A stretch of DNA of 64,000 nt from Knufia peltigerae. Lineage: Eukaryota > Ascomycota > Eurotiomycetes > Chaetothyriales > Trichomeriaceae. Under the pieces are notes generated by a model, which was not told where the DNA came from, made no database searches, and worked only from the letters and a program-made list of their open reading frames with translations. Numbering within the stretch: position 1 is the stretch's first letter; each line of letters begins with the position of its first letter. Location of the stretch: contig JAPDRN010000013.1 of the NCBI GenBank assembly GCA_030247855.1, forward strand, positions 124,001 to 188,000. The letters are read 5' to 3'. Positions 11,183 to 21,517 of this stretch are shown here, one piece after another. The translations under genes and the position numbers were made by a program.

Positions 11183-11787
11183 CCCTGTCCAGCATGAGTC
11201 CAAGAATCAACTGCTTCCGTTGTATCAGGAAGACACGGGGTCGTGTCATGACGCTACAGTACTCTTGAGAGCCTGAGACATCACCTAGAGCAGAAACGAA
11301 TACAGCAAGTCCTCGATGCTAATACGCTTGCTAATCATGCCCTCTTCTCAATCCCGAAAAGCCACGACGTTACTGATGAACGTGGGCATTCCAGATTTTG
11401 TCATCGTGGGAAGTATAGATGGAAGGCATGGTGTTGGAAGAGGCCACGTTCAGACCTTTCTGCCTGCGCACCTACCCGGTGGTACTTTGGACATGGAATA
11501 CAAGGCTTGGGTTTTCACGTTTACAAAGAATAGAATCTGCATCATGACAAGGACGGGAGAGGTATGACTAGGTGTGATATGAACGCGAACGTGTGTACGT
11601 TTATTGCATGACCAGAGGCAAGCAGAGAGACTTTTGTATGGCAGACAGAGCCGGTAGTTTAGACACACGGCCAACGGTACGGAGTACTGTATGCATAGTA
11701 TCATTGACTGCCGATCGTCCAGAAGTGGTTTATCTACCTGCACGTAGTTGATCGATTCGAGTTACCCAGAAATCACCTAGGTAGGGC
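11183..11787. other. Convergent 3' intergenic region
   Basis: This separates the ends of the phytochrome (+) and Dbp9 (-) genes and presumably holds both 3' UTRs. One exact TACGGAGTA motif is at 11678-11686. No gene was recognised. Confidence 0.5.
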
Positions 11788-13680
11788 TCAGTTCTTCTTT
11801 CTGGCACTGAACGATTTCAAGGGATCGTGTTTTGGTTTCTTTCCTCCGTTCCGACCACCACCGCTGCGTACACCTCTTCGGGTCTTGCCCTTCTTCCTTC
11901 CATTCTGGTCACGCTTGTTCAGCCCGACGAAGCCAACGTCGGCACTCGACCCCGCCTTGTTGTTGCGGCCCTGCGCGGCGGCAGGCATGAGGTAGTCCGG
12001 GACGTGCTTGAGGTGGGACTGCTGGCGGACCACGGCGCCGTGTTCGCCGTCGTGCCGCAGGTGGCGGAGGTCGCCGGGGTTCTCCTCGAAGTGCCGGCGG
12101 AGCTTCTCGCTCTTGATCAGCTCCTGCTTGATCTCGCGGGCGCGGGCCTCGTGGACGGCGGCGCGGGTGACGGCGCGCAGGGCGTCGTTCATCCGGTACC
12201 GGAACGCGTCGACCTGGCCCATGTCGAAGTCGTAGGGCCGGACGGCGTTGCCCTTCTTCCCCTGGCGGGCCTCGATCTTCGCGAGGACCCGCTCGTCGTG
12301 CCGCGCCGAGGCGACGCTCGTGGCCTTGTGTTTCCCGTACAGGTCCGAGGGGACGGCGAAGGAGAGCGACATGCCCGCCTTGCCGGCGCGCGCGGTCCGG
12401 CCGATGCGGTGCGTGTACGACTTGGAGGTGCGCGGGAGGTCAAAGTTGATCACGCACGCGACGTTTTGGAAGTCGATGCCTCGCGAGACGCCGTAGTCCT
12501 TTTGGGAGTTGGAGACCTTGACCTTTTTGGTCGGACGGGATGTGGTGGTGCCTTCACCTTCGAAGTTGGCTCCACCACCGACATCGTCGTCCTCGTCTTC
12601 ATCTTCTTCGTCGCTGATGTCCTTCGCCTGGCCTCCTCCAGAGGTGGTAGGACGTCGTCCCTTGACAACGCCACCCAGAACTTCTTGGTCGTCTGCCGCG
12701 ATGAGGATATCGTAGAGTCCTTTATTGAACTCTTGGACCACATGAAGTCGAGAGTTGACGGGCAGTTCGGCGTTCAGGACGCATGACTTGATCCCGAATT
12801 GTTCCAGGTAGAGCTTCAGTCTGTAAGCCCTGTCCACGTCGGCGACGAATATGAGACTCTTCCCCTGGACTAGGCGGAGTTTGAAGACGACAAATATGAG
12901 TAGGAACTTCTCGTCCTCGCCGCACCGCACCACGTATTGTGTCACCCCTTCGCCCTTTTCTTCCTTCTCGTCGATCTTGACGACGATGGCGTCACGACAG
13001 AACATTGACTTGATCTCGTCTACTTCCGGGGTCAGTGTCGCACTGATGAGGAACGTCTGTACGTCGCGCGGCAGTGCCGCAGAGACGGCAGCCATGTCGT
13101 CTTCGTATCCGTAGGAGAGGACAATGTCTGCCTCGTCGATGACGAGTTGACTGATGTTTTCCAGTGAGACCTCGCCTGCGTTCATGTACTGCGTGACCCT
13201 GCTCGGCGTCGAGACGATGATGTCTGGAGAATCCTGCAGGACGGCGTGAAGGACCGCATCGGAGACTCGCTGTGTCAAGTTCAAGGACTTGATCTCTTTT
13301 GCACAAAAGGCCGAGAACGTGCCGAAAGTCCTGTGGACCTGGTCTGCGAGTTCTCGTGTCGGGACTAGGACGAGGGTAGAGATCGTCTTTTGGGGAGCGG
13401 CTCTTTTGCGACGAAGGAGGGATTGGAGGACCGGGAGGACGTAGGCGGCCGTTTTACCAGAACCGGTCTTGGATTTGGCCAGTATATCTTTGCCTTCGAG
13501 GGCAAGTGGGATTACTTTGGCTTGGACGGGCGTCGGCGTGGAAAATTGGGATTTGGCAACGGCTTGCATCAATCGAGCGTCGAGCCCGAAGGTATCAAAA
13601 GATGGCCCGGGCTCGTCAACCTCTGGACTTCCGGGTACCTCGACGGTTGGTGCATCGTTGGTGTCGAGTTTGCGTTTCAT
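11788..13680 (-). CDS. dbp9: DEAD-box ATP-dependent RNA helicase Dbp9
   Basis: An intronless 630-aa frame with ATG at 13680. Helicase motifs appear in order: Q motif FSTPTPVQAKVIPLA (about 46-60), motif I AKSKTGSGKT (68-77), PTREL (about 107), motif II DEAD (182-185) inside VIDEADIVLSYGYEDD, SAT (about 214), and motif VI HRIGRTARAG. The DEADIVLSYGYE context, the NPGDLRHLRHD segment and the Lys/Arg/Gly-rich tail are typical of the Dbp9/DDX56 group, which acts in the nucleolus in 60S subunit biogenesis. A long acidic insert (SDEEDEDEDDDVGGG) lies in the second RecA domain, as in other fungal Dbp9 proteins. The 3' half (about 11950-12450) is very GC-rich, which creates long artefactual frames on the opposite strand. 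Confidence 0.93.
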   Translation of the reverse strand: MKRKLDTNDAPTVEVPGSPEVDEPGPSFDTFGLDARLMQAVAKSQFSTPTPVQAKVIPLALEGKDILAKSKTGSGKTAAYVLPVLQSLLRRKRAAPQKTISTLVLVPTRELADQVHRTFGTFSAFCAKEIKSLNLTQRVSDAVLHAVLQDSPDIIVSTPSRVTQYMNAGEVSLENISQLVIDEADIVLSYGYEDDMAAVSAALPRDVQTFLISATLTPEVDEIKSMFCRDAIVVKIDEKEEKGEGVTQYVVRCGEDEKFLLIFVVFKLRLVQGKSLIFVADVDRAYRLKLYLEQFGIKSCVLNAELPVNSRLHVVQEFNKGLYDILIAADDQEVLGGVVKGRRPTTSGGGQAKDISDEEDEDEDDDVGGGANFEGEGTTTSRPTKKVKVSNSQKDYGVSRGIDFQNVACVINFDLPRTSKSYTHRIGRTARAGKAGMSLSFAVPSDLYGKHKATSVASARHDERVLAKIEARQGKKGNAVRPYDFDMGQVDAFRYRMNDALRAVTRAAVHEARAREIKQELIKSEKLRRHFEENPGDLRHLRHDGEHGAVVRQQSHLKHVPDYLMPAAAQGRNNKAGSSADVGFVGLNKRDQNGRKKGKTRRGVRSGGGRNGGKKPKHDPLKSFSARKKN

Positions 13681-14236
13681 TGTGTCGGCAGATCACAGAG
13701 ACTTCATCAAACTCCTCTAAAGTGCAACGCTGGATGAGTGGGAGACAGATTGCTGTTGTTGTCGTGTCACATGGGAAAAAAGTTCTGATGTGTAAAAGTC
13801 GGACGGCTGCCCACATACGGAGTACAAACTAGACTACGCCGCTTTAACAGCCTCGTGCATTATTCTAACCCAAGCACTATTCAGCCTCGTCGTATGGCTA
13901 CGAATCCTGAAGTTCTTCCTACATGCCTGGACTTTGTACGTGTACCTACCATAGATATGTAGAAGAGGTAAATTCTAGCAGTCGCTCCCCAGGCTCCCGC
14001 TCTACCAGTGTCGGGCTTAGCCATGAGCGGGTGTATAGGAAACGGTGATTTAATATTGTCATGCTCTTTCCTTGCCATCAACAAAGCAATGCTGTAGTCG
14101 TGGGAGTGACGCGGCCACTGATATACAAGGGGCAGGAGCTCGTGTAGGGGAATATAGCAAGAGCAACACAACTCTCTCTGCCCTATTTCTTGCTCTTCCT
14201 CCTCTTCAAACATTCTCTACTTTCTTCATAGTTCTC

Positions 14237-14456
14237 GTCTTCCACCAAGTCTTCCCNNNNNNNNNNNNNNNNNNNNNNNNNNNNNNNNNNNNNNNNNNNN
14301 NNNNNNNNNNNNNNNNNNNNNNNNNNNNNNNNNNNNNNNNNNNNNNNNNNNNNNNNTTCTTCCACCAAGTCTTCCCTTCTTCCACCAAGTCTTCCCTTCT
14401 TCCACCAAGTCTTCCCTTCTTCCACCAAGTCTTCCCTTCTTCCACCAAGTCTTTCC
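14237..14456. repeat. 20-bp minisatellite interrupted by an assembly gap
   Basis: The unit ttcttccaccaagtcttccc is present five times after the gap (14357-14456, last copy with one change) and once just before it. The run of N lies inside the array, so the true copy number is unknown. The unit is not a multiple of three, yet it has no stop in several frames, which produces spurious open frames on the minus strand. Confidence 0.95.
14257..14356. other. Assembly gap (100 N)
   Basis: Exactly 100 N, the conventional placeholder for a gap of unknown or estimated size. It falls within the minisatellite, which is the likely reason the assembly broke here. Confidence 0.99.
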
Positions 14457-14862
14457 TCATTCTCATCAAGTTTCTCAAATGCCATCATGTCTTCCTTCTT
14501 CTTTTTTGACTCATATTGGTCCTTTGGGTCTCCGTATTCGACACGAGCATTCATCTAGACATGCCACCTCGTTAGAGAGACTCTCTCAATTTCCACAAAA
14601 AGACAGATTTGGCGATTTTGGTCATCGTCCCATTTCAAAGGCAGGGTTCCCCCAGAATCCATATGAGGAAAAAGGCTATTCTCAAGAGTATTGCGGCTTT
14701 GGCCGCATTACGTTGAAGAAGATGTCATCCTTCTGAGGACACTCGGGTGGTTCCGGTTTTTTTTTCGCTCTTCGGACGACTTTTTGCTATCCGCACCTGC
14801 TCAGCATATGCTGACAAAAAAAACCTGCTTTTAGGTCTCGATCTGCATGTGTATACTCCCTC

Positions 14863-14918
14863 ACATCGAAGTCCTCACGTCGAAGTCCTCACATCGAAGT
14901 CCTCACGTCGAAGCTCTT
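14863..14918. repeat. 14-bp tandem repeat, four copies
   Basis: Units read acatcgaagtcctc or acgtcgaagtcctc in alternation, with the last copy diverging. It lies in the Dbp9-Utp18 intergenic region and no coding role is apparent. Confidence 0.9.
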
Positions 14919-15859
14919 CCGCCTCCATGAGCGGGTTCGATATTCGTGGAAGGATCAGGTGTGCACGGCAGGTCTGAGGGAGCACACATTGGAATATTAG
15001 GTGACTGCTTGAATACAGGGGCTTGAACAGGGCAGGATGGGCAGCTGGAGCGAAGAGGCTAGTATTTTGCTGCTCGTAGATTAGACCTTGGGTATCCGGT
15101 ACAGAAGAATGACATATTGTGTCCAATACCTAACGTTTGCGTCTCGACGCAAACTCAGTATTTCTTTGAAAGTTGATTTCGTGCTGTGCAAAACATGATC
15201 CAACCACGCATGCCTACCTGGTAGTTGCCTCACCAACCTGTGCTCGTCCGCTTGAAGATTGCTCTAAGTCCAAAGTAAGCTGGACTGGGACGTGAACTGG
15301 TGCGCCTCCTTTGATATCCTCTATCACAGATCTGAGACCTCGATTTGGACGCCTTGGGTGTCTACGACGGGGATGGTACCTGTCCTGATACAAACTTAGC
15401 AGGCATGGGATCCCATGAAATGGTGCCTCAGGATGGTCCTCGATTGGACGCTTGCCAAAACAATCGACTCTGCCGGTGCTTGACAATGTCTAGAGAACCA
15501 ATATCATCATTGACACGTTAATAAAAAGCTATTCCCGAGAAAGATGTCACCCATGGAAAAAGAAGAAAGATAGAAAAGATGCTTATGGCTGAACTTGGAA
15601 CTTATACCTGCTGAGTACTTGGGAGCCTAGTCTAACTATATCAGGAATAGTGCTTCGGGGTCTCGTTCCTCGTGCGGAGAGGATGAGTAAAGGCGGCGTC
15701 ACCATTTTACTCAATTGGAAGAGAATGAGTTGGAGAAAAAAAAGTTGGGTGGTGGTCGAGTTTCTCCGCAGACCAACGGATGTAAAAATGCCAAACTCAC
15801 AGGAAGGCCTTGTTGCATGGGTAGGCATTCACTCAATTAACAACAACAACCGTGAAACC

Positions 15860-17742
15860 ATGGTCGCACCAACAAATGCCAAGAAGGCAGACGACAGAAG
15901 GAACCAGACTGATGCCCTTGAGAAAGATGAGGTCGAGCTGCGATTAGAGAAGGCTCTGTTTGGCGACGATGCTGGCTTTCTAAATTCTTTGGCTGGACGG
16001 AAGCCACAGCAGGCGGAGGGAGCATTAACACGTGTATATGGTAGTAGTGACCTCGAAATTCCAAGACTCGAAGACCAACAAGACAACTTGAGCGAAGTTG
16101 CAGACGAAGACGTGAGTACGACCGCGTGAATATTCGTTTCCTCTCGTATGTTGCTGTCCTCTGACGATTGTGTGTCTCTTAGCTCTTTTTCCTTGACGCA
16201 GGAACCGGAGAACTTCCAATACCGGTATCCAAGGATCTGGAACACACCGAGCCTTTGCACTCTTCTTCCCACGCCCAGCCAACATGGTACGATAGCGACG
16301 ACGATCGCATCACAGTCTCACTCGCATCAAACACTCGGCTACGCAAATTACGCGACACAGAGAGCGACGACGTTGTGAGTGGCAGGCAATATATTCAGCG
16401 CCTCCGCAGGCAGTACGAAAGTCTACATCCCACGCCGGACTGGGTGAAGTATGCGAGGAAAAAGAGAAAACTATCTGCACAAGATGATGGAGACAAAGAC
16501 ACAGATTCGGACGTATCCATGGACGAGGGGAGCGACTCTTTACCTTCTGCGCAACCACTCTCGGAACTACTGCGCTCAGCCGGGTCATTGACCTCTACAG
16601 CTAGACAACCTTCTCAAGAACATAAGGGCCCGCGAAAACTACGACCAGAGGTAATCGATATCCAAAGGACCAAAGACGTCGCAGCCTCGGGCCCGTCCTC
16701 CATCGACAGTCTACAATTCCACCCTTACTACCCTCTCCTCATCGCCGCCGGGCCCAGTTCAATGGCCACAATCTACCACGTATCCCCTCACCCTCCAAAT
16801 CCCAACCCGATTCTTACCTCGTTACATCTCAAAGGCACTCCCATCCACACCGCTGCGTTCTGCCGCCCCTCATCCACCACGGCTGTCACGGATGCGGAGC
16901 ACGATCAAACGCACATCTTCCTCTCCTCTCGCCGACGGTACTTCCACTCGTGGTCTCTCTCCACGGGTGTGGTGAAGAAAGTCACCCGTGCACTGTACGG
17001 CGACACGCGCAAGGAGCAGAGAACCATGGAATCGTTCAAAGTCTCCCCGTGCGGACGGTACATCGGGCTGGTCGGCTCGTCGCGCAAAGGTGGCGGGAGC
17101 ATCAACGTGCTCTCGACAGAAACGATGCAGTGGGTATGTAGTTGTCGGGTCGACTCGCGAGGCGGCGTGGCGGACTTTGCGTGGTGGCGCAATGGCAACG
17201 GCTTTGCGGTGGTCGGCAAGAACGGTGAAGTAAGCGAATACGATATCGACTCTCGCCGGGTCGTGGCACGCTGGATCGACGAGGGCGCCGTGGGGATCAC
17301 GGTGATTGCTTTGGGCGGAGCACCCTCCCCCGGCCAGGCATGCCGTGGTGGAAGTCTTTGGGTGGCCGTTGGGTCTTCGAGTGGCGTGGTGAACCTGTAC
17401 GATCGCCGAGGATGGAGCACGGAAGCAGCTGAAGGTGCAGCTACTACTAACCCCCCGGGAACGGACGAACGGCCTAAGCCGGCGCGTGTGCTGGAGCAAC
17501 TGGTCACACCGATCTCGCACATCGAATTCTCCGAAGACGGTCAGATGCTGGTCATGGGTTCGAGGTGGAAGAAGGGTGCCCTCAGACTGGTTCACCTGCC
17601 AAGTTGTACCGTGTACCGCAACTGGCCGACGGACAAGACGCCGCTGGGGAGAGTCAGTGCCGTTGCCTTGTCGCCCGATGGGAGGTATCTTGCCGTGGGC
17701 AACGACCAGGGGAAGATCAAGTTGTGGGAGATAAGCGAGTAG
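15860..17742 (+). CDS. utp18: Utp18, U3 snoRNP / SSU processome WD40 protein
   Basis: Predicted exons are 15860-16111 and 16183-17742 (about 604 aa). The 71-bp intron has donor GTGAGT, branch CTGAC and acceptor CTTAG. This acceptor, rather than the later CAG, restores the family motif LFFLDAGTGELP. The N-terminus carries DEVELRLEKALFGDDAGF and the middle WYDSDDDRITVSLAS, RLRKLRDTE, VVSGRQYIQRLRRQYE and LHPTPDW, all hallmarks of Utp18. WD40 repeats fill the C-terminal two thirds, ending DGRYLAVGNDQGKIKLWEISE, close to the stop. Utp18 belongs to the UtpB subcomplex, acts in early 18S rRNA processing in the nucleolus, and in yeast recruits the exosome cofactor Mtr4. Confidence 0.94.
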
Positions 17743-17967
17743 ATTCTTGTCGGACTATATTGATTTGATATCATGTCATTTTGATTTTTTTTGTTCCATT
17801 CTAAAGTTAACAAGTTACTTGTGTTTTCCGTTCCAAGATGCTTGTGTGTGAATGTAGACGTCTATATTTGCAAATGTCGCCCTTTTACCCCCTTATCCCC
17901 TTATTCCCCCTAGCCTTTCGGCGTTGGTTGGCATGTGTTGACATTGACTAACGTCTTCTCTCTCGCT

Positions 17968-19597
17968 CTATTTCAACCAAATGTCAAACTTGCTCGGGTC
18001 GCGCACACCGGCGGTGTTGCCCGCCTTGATTCTCTTCAACGTCAGGGCCGCGATCAGGGCCGCACCGACACCACTGCCGTCCTCGGACGGCAGGATGCTG
18101 ACGGGGTCCTTCTTGCCCTTGGGCCAGTCCAGGATCTCGCGCAGCGCCTGGGCGCCTCGGGCCTTGAAGTGCGGGTACTTTGTGAAGACGGAGCCGTCGG
18201 CGCCGACGTGGCAGGACTCGATGTTCTTCTTCTTGCAGATGGCGGCCACGCCGCACGCCGAGAGGCGAGCGGCCCGGGTGCCGATCAACTCGGCCAGCCG
18301 CCGGCACAGTTCGAGCTCGGGCTTGGTGGCGTTGATGCCCAGCTTCTCCCTGAACATGTCGTGCGTCTCCTGCAAGTTCTCAAAGGGGTCCTCCTCGATG
18401 AAGGCGGGGAAAGACGCGTCCAGGGTGTAGGGTTTTCGGAGTTTCGAAATGTCCTGACCTTCAAACAAGATGTTTTTGTTCTCGTGCAGGTCGACCACGA
18501 CCAAGCGGAAAATCTCGCCGAGGTAAAGGCCGGCGATCATCTTCTCAAAGGCCTGCTGACCGGGCCGCGGGGAGTTTTCGTCGATGATCGTGTCGTATTT
18601 CGTGATGGGGAGCACCTTGTGGTCGTTGTCGAACGCACCGTACTCGCAGTTGATGGCCATGGGCATGTCGTCGGGAAGGTTCATGTGCTTCAGCTTCGGT
18701 ATCGAACCGCAGTTCTCCATGTAGGCCGCGTTACAGCCGGTGCCGAAGATGCAGCCAATCTTCATGGACTGGTCCGTGTATGCGGAGGCGATCATTGTCC
18801 CCGTGGTGTCGTTGATCAAGGCGGCGAGTTTGATGGGGAGTTTCTAGAACACAGACGTGGGTCAGCACAACACGACTCCTTCTTTCCGTATCCAATAAAG
18901 GTGTCAATCCTTACCCTTGCATCGAGGGCGGCTTGGAACTGAGGAACCACGTCCTCTCCCTCGACACCTGAAATGTCAAACCCTTTTGTCCACCTTTGCA
19001 GAATACCATGGTCGATGTAGTCTTGGGTAGCGGGGTAGGAAAAGGTGAAACCGAGAGGCAGGGCGGTGAGGTCACCTTCCTCGTGGTGGTACTCGATGAA
19101 CTGCTGGAGACAGTCCGCAATGTACTCCCACAGCTCTTCGGCCGTGCCCGTCTTGAGCTCCTCGGGCATCCTGTACTTGCTCTGGATGATGTCGAACTCG
19201 CCCTTCTCTTCCGTGAGCGTGATCTCGCACACTCGGAGGTTCGTGCCGCCCATGTCCAAGGCGAGGAAGGTCCCCTGCTCGTCTCCGTCAGGGAAGCCCA
19301 TGACCCACGTCGGGTTCATGGGGATGTTCTGCCCATCTTTCTCCAGACCGGCGGTCAATTCGCCGACGAAGTGGTCGGTGATCTGCTTGAGCTTGGCCGC
19401 GTCGACGGTGAAGAGGTTCTCGAGGTTTTCAATTTCCTGCAAGAGATTCTTTGGCACATCGGCCATGGAACCTGTGTAGCCACATTTCTTGTCAGCAATC
19501 TTTCCACTACAGCATCCCTCAAGTAAATTTCAAAGAATGCGAGTCGGTGACACATACCCTTGCGGGACGGCTGGCGTTTTGGGCCCAGACCAACCAT
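17968..19597 (-). CDS. hxkA: Hexokinase
   Basis: Three exons in minus-strand order: 19597-19558 (40 nt), 19471-18915 and 18843-17968, giving 490 aa. The first exon codes for MVGLGPKRQPSRKG and joins to SMADVP, the same N-terminal arrangement as Aspergillus hexokinase. Introns are 86 and 71 bp with consensus sites and a CTGAC branch site in the second. The phosphate-binding motif LDMGGTNLR is at about 85-93, the sugar-binding segment LGFTFSYPATQ at about 152-163 and the catalytic Asp in LINDTTGT at about 211; GTGCNAAY follows. The enzyme phosphorylates hexoses to start glycolysis. Family hexokinases of this type can also take part in glucose sensing, but nothing here proves that. Codon use is biased to C-ending codons, consistent with high expression. 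Confidence 0.96.
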
Positions 19598-20191
19598 GTC
19601 GGCGACTGAACTGGAGGTCTTTTTCTGGTTATGGTGTGAGGATGATGATATATCCGAGAATGGTTCTGTTCGCCCTGGATGAGCTTGACCGTAGCAATTC
19701 AACGAAGATTGAAAAAAGAAAAATGCTCAAACGTGGAATTGTTGATGAGATTTGGCGGGGCAGCGGGAGCTCGATTTTAAGGGACGCAGGCGAAATAGCA
19801 AATAATAGCACAAGCGATGGAGGGGATGATCATCGTATTCATCAAGCAAATCGTCATTGGGGACTTTGGAATATCTTTATTATGATGCTATGCGAGCATC
19901 CTTTCCGACCTGTAGCTAGTTGAATGACTGCTGCTCTTGTCTGCCTTTTCATATTCTCATTCCATCCCATGCAGTCATCGACTTCAATCAATCTCTGCGC
20001 AGTCTGTTGTTCATTGGCCTCATTAGCCAACAGTCTCTGGGCCCGTAAAAGCAAATCTGTTCGTGTGTATCCTGACTAACCAATGCCGGCTGACTCAATG
20101 TTCCCGCCCTCGAGAACAAATCACATCGTTCCTCTGGCTACCTATTCTTTCTTCCTTGGACCATTCGAGCTTGGTTATTTCGTCGCACCTC
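19598..20191. other. Hexokinase upstream region
   Basis: 594 bp between the hexokinase start (-) and the end of the BTB-like gene (-). It likely holds the hexokinase promoter and the BTB gene 3' region is adjacent. No further gene or clear element was seen. Confidence 0.45.
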
Positions 20192-21055
20192 TCAATCCTC
20201 ATCGATGGGGATGATGTCGACAGGACTCTGCGCCGGGCTGTGGCCCATGATCCAATCTTGGACTCTCCATCGGTTTGGTCCTTGTGCCGGGTCTCGTCGA
20301 GGATCCGCCTGAGCGACGTCTGCAAGGGCTTTGAACAAGACGACACGAACTGGACGAGACCCGTCGGCAAGGAAGGTTTCGAACATGACGTTGATGCGCG
20401 CGAACTCGGTGAAGCCTTGAGTGGAGATTTCGAAGGCGATCTGGTCGATCAAATACTGCATCATTGGCACAGTGTGTTTCTCGGGGGATTCTGCGAGTCG
20501 GTTGACGAGCCAGATGAGATCCTCAAAGTTGACATTGTACTCTCGGTGGTAGTGTCGAAGGCAATTGATCAAGGCATCTTGCAAGTCGACGATACGATAT
20601 TGCAAGGCCAGGACGTATGCGCGCAACAGTGTTTTACACTCGGATCTGATCGATGGAGGGGTAGGAGCAATGTTGTAAAGCCAATTGACAACGACTTCAA
20701 ACGCTCTCGGCTCATAGACATATCCTTCCAAGTGATACGCCGGCTTGGAAGGCGATGTCTGTGGAGTTGTTGGTTCAGTAGTGTCTGTGGCTGGAGCACT
20801 TCCACCTTCCTCTCTCTTGATGATCTCAGGGCTCAGAGTCCTCTCGATGTCGCCACGGCGTTCTCTTTCTTCGCTGACACTGCCGCTGCCGTTGACGTGA
20901 TTGTTGTCTTCATCATTCGACTTGTGGACTTCAAAGAAGGCTGTTGTCTCAAGTTGTGCGTAGTGAACGTGGAATGAATCTCTGCCACGGCCCACCGTGA
21001 TGTGCAGCGTCTGCCGCGAATACTTGTTTCTGGATGACGGCGTCGTGGGTGGCAT
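20192..21055 (-). CDS. BTB/POZ-like domain protein
   Basis: The first in-frame ATG is at 21055 and gives 287 aa (MPPTTPSSRNKYSRQTLHI). The N-terminal part reads like a fungal BTB-like protein: a beta segment LHITVGRGRDSFHVHYAQL, then TTAFFEVHKSN, a charged insert rich in Ser, Glu and Arg (about 60-120), then YHLEGYVYEPRAFEVVVNWLYN, which matches the BTB helix-rich end, followed by helical repeats (LLRAYVLALQYRIVDLQDALIN). Proteins of this type are common in fungi and mostly uncharacterised; BTB folds usually mediate dimerisation or Cul3 binding. No DNA-binding or kelch domain is present. Real gene: likely. Function: unknown. Confidence 0.75.
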   Translation of the reverse strand: MPPTTPSSRNKYSRQTLHITVGRGRDSFHVHYAQLETTAFFEVHKSNDEDNNHVNGSGSVSEERERRGDIERTLSPEIIKREEGGSAPATDTTEPTTPQTSPSKPAYHLEGYVYEPRAFEVVVNWLYNIAPTPPSIRSECKTLLRAYVLALQYRIVDLQDALINCLRHYHREYNVNFEDLIWLVNRLAESPEKHTVPMMQYLIDQIAFEISTQGFTEFARINVMFETFLADGSRPVRVVLFKALADVAQADPRRDPAQGPNRWRVQDWIMGHSPAQSPVDIIPIDED

Positions 21056-21517
21056 GGTGACGACAACGACTATGGTGATGCTTTGGATGGAAAAGATGGA
21101 TAACGTTCGAGGAAAGAATAGAGGAATGGAAGGAAAGTTGAAAACGAAGGATGACTTTGTAGAGTTGTGAAAAGAAAACTGCCGATCTAGAGACTGAAGC
21201 ACTTTCACTTGACAATGAAGTGAAGTGCTTTGTGGAAAATCCTCAGATCGATCTGAATTAGAAGTGAGGTTTGAGCGAGAGTGCCATACTTGAAGAACAA
21301 GGGCGCTGGCTACCTATGAACAACTGGCTGTCTCAAGAAGGCCTCGAGCAGGTTTATATCGATGTCAAGACTTTGATTTGCGTATAAGCATCAAAGAGGT
21401 TCTTCATACGCTTAATCTAACAGTCATCTATTCACATCGCGGCTATCACGACCATGTTCTCACAGTACTATATACGGAGTACAACGACTGTGTTGTGACG
21501 TCCTGTAAGTGAATGAT
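21056..21517. other. Intergenic region upstream of the BTB-like gene
   Basis: 462 bp holding the BTB-like gene promoter and the Kelch gene 3' end. It contains an exact TACGGAGTA motif at 21473-21481, only about 40 bp from the Kelch stop codon. Confidence 0.5.

Larger units (their letters stand above)
13681..15859. other. 2.2-kb divergent intergenic region between Dbp9 and Utp18
   Basis: This contains the promoters of two ribosome-biogenesis genes, an exact TACGGAGTA at 13816-13824, a 20-bp minisatellite with an assembly gap (14237-14456) and a 14-bp tandem repeat (14863-14918). Several small open frames occur on both strands, but none shows family resemblance and those crossing the minisatellite are repeat-driven. 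Confidence 0.5.

Noticed and set aside
11827..12786. 319-aa plus-strand frame opposite Dbp9
   Set aside because: It is the antisense shadow of a GC-rich coding region with strong C/G-ending codons; its composition (Val/Leu/Arg/Gly-rich) matches no family.
14183..14554. Minus-strand frame across the minisatellite
   Set aside because: Open only because the 20-bp unit lacks stops in several frames and the gap is filled with N.
17935..18942. 335-aa plus-strand frame opposite hexokinase
   Set aside because: Antisense shadow of the biased hexokinase codons, spanning one of its introns.
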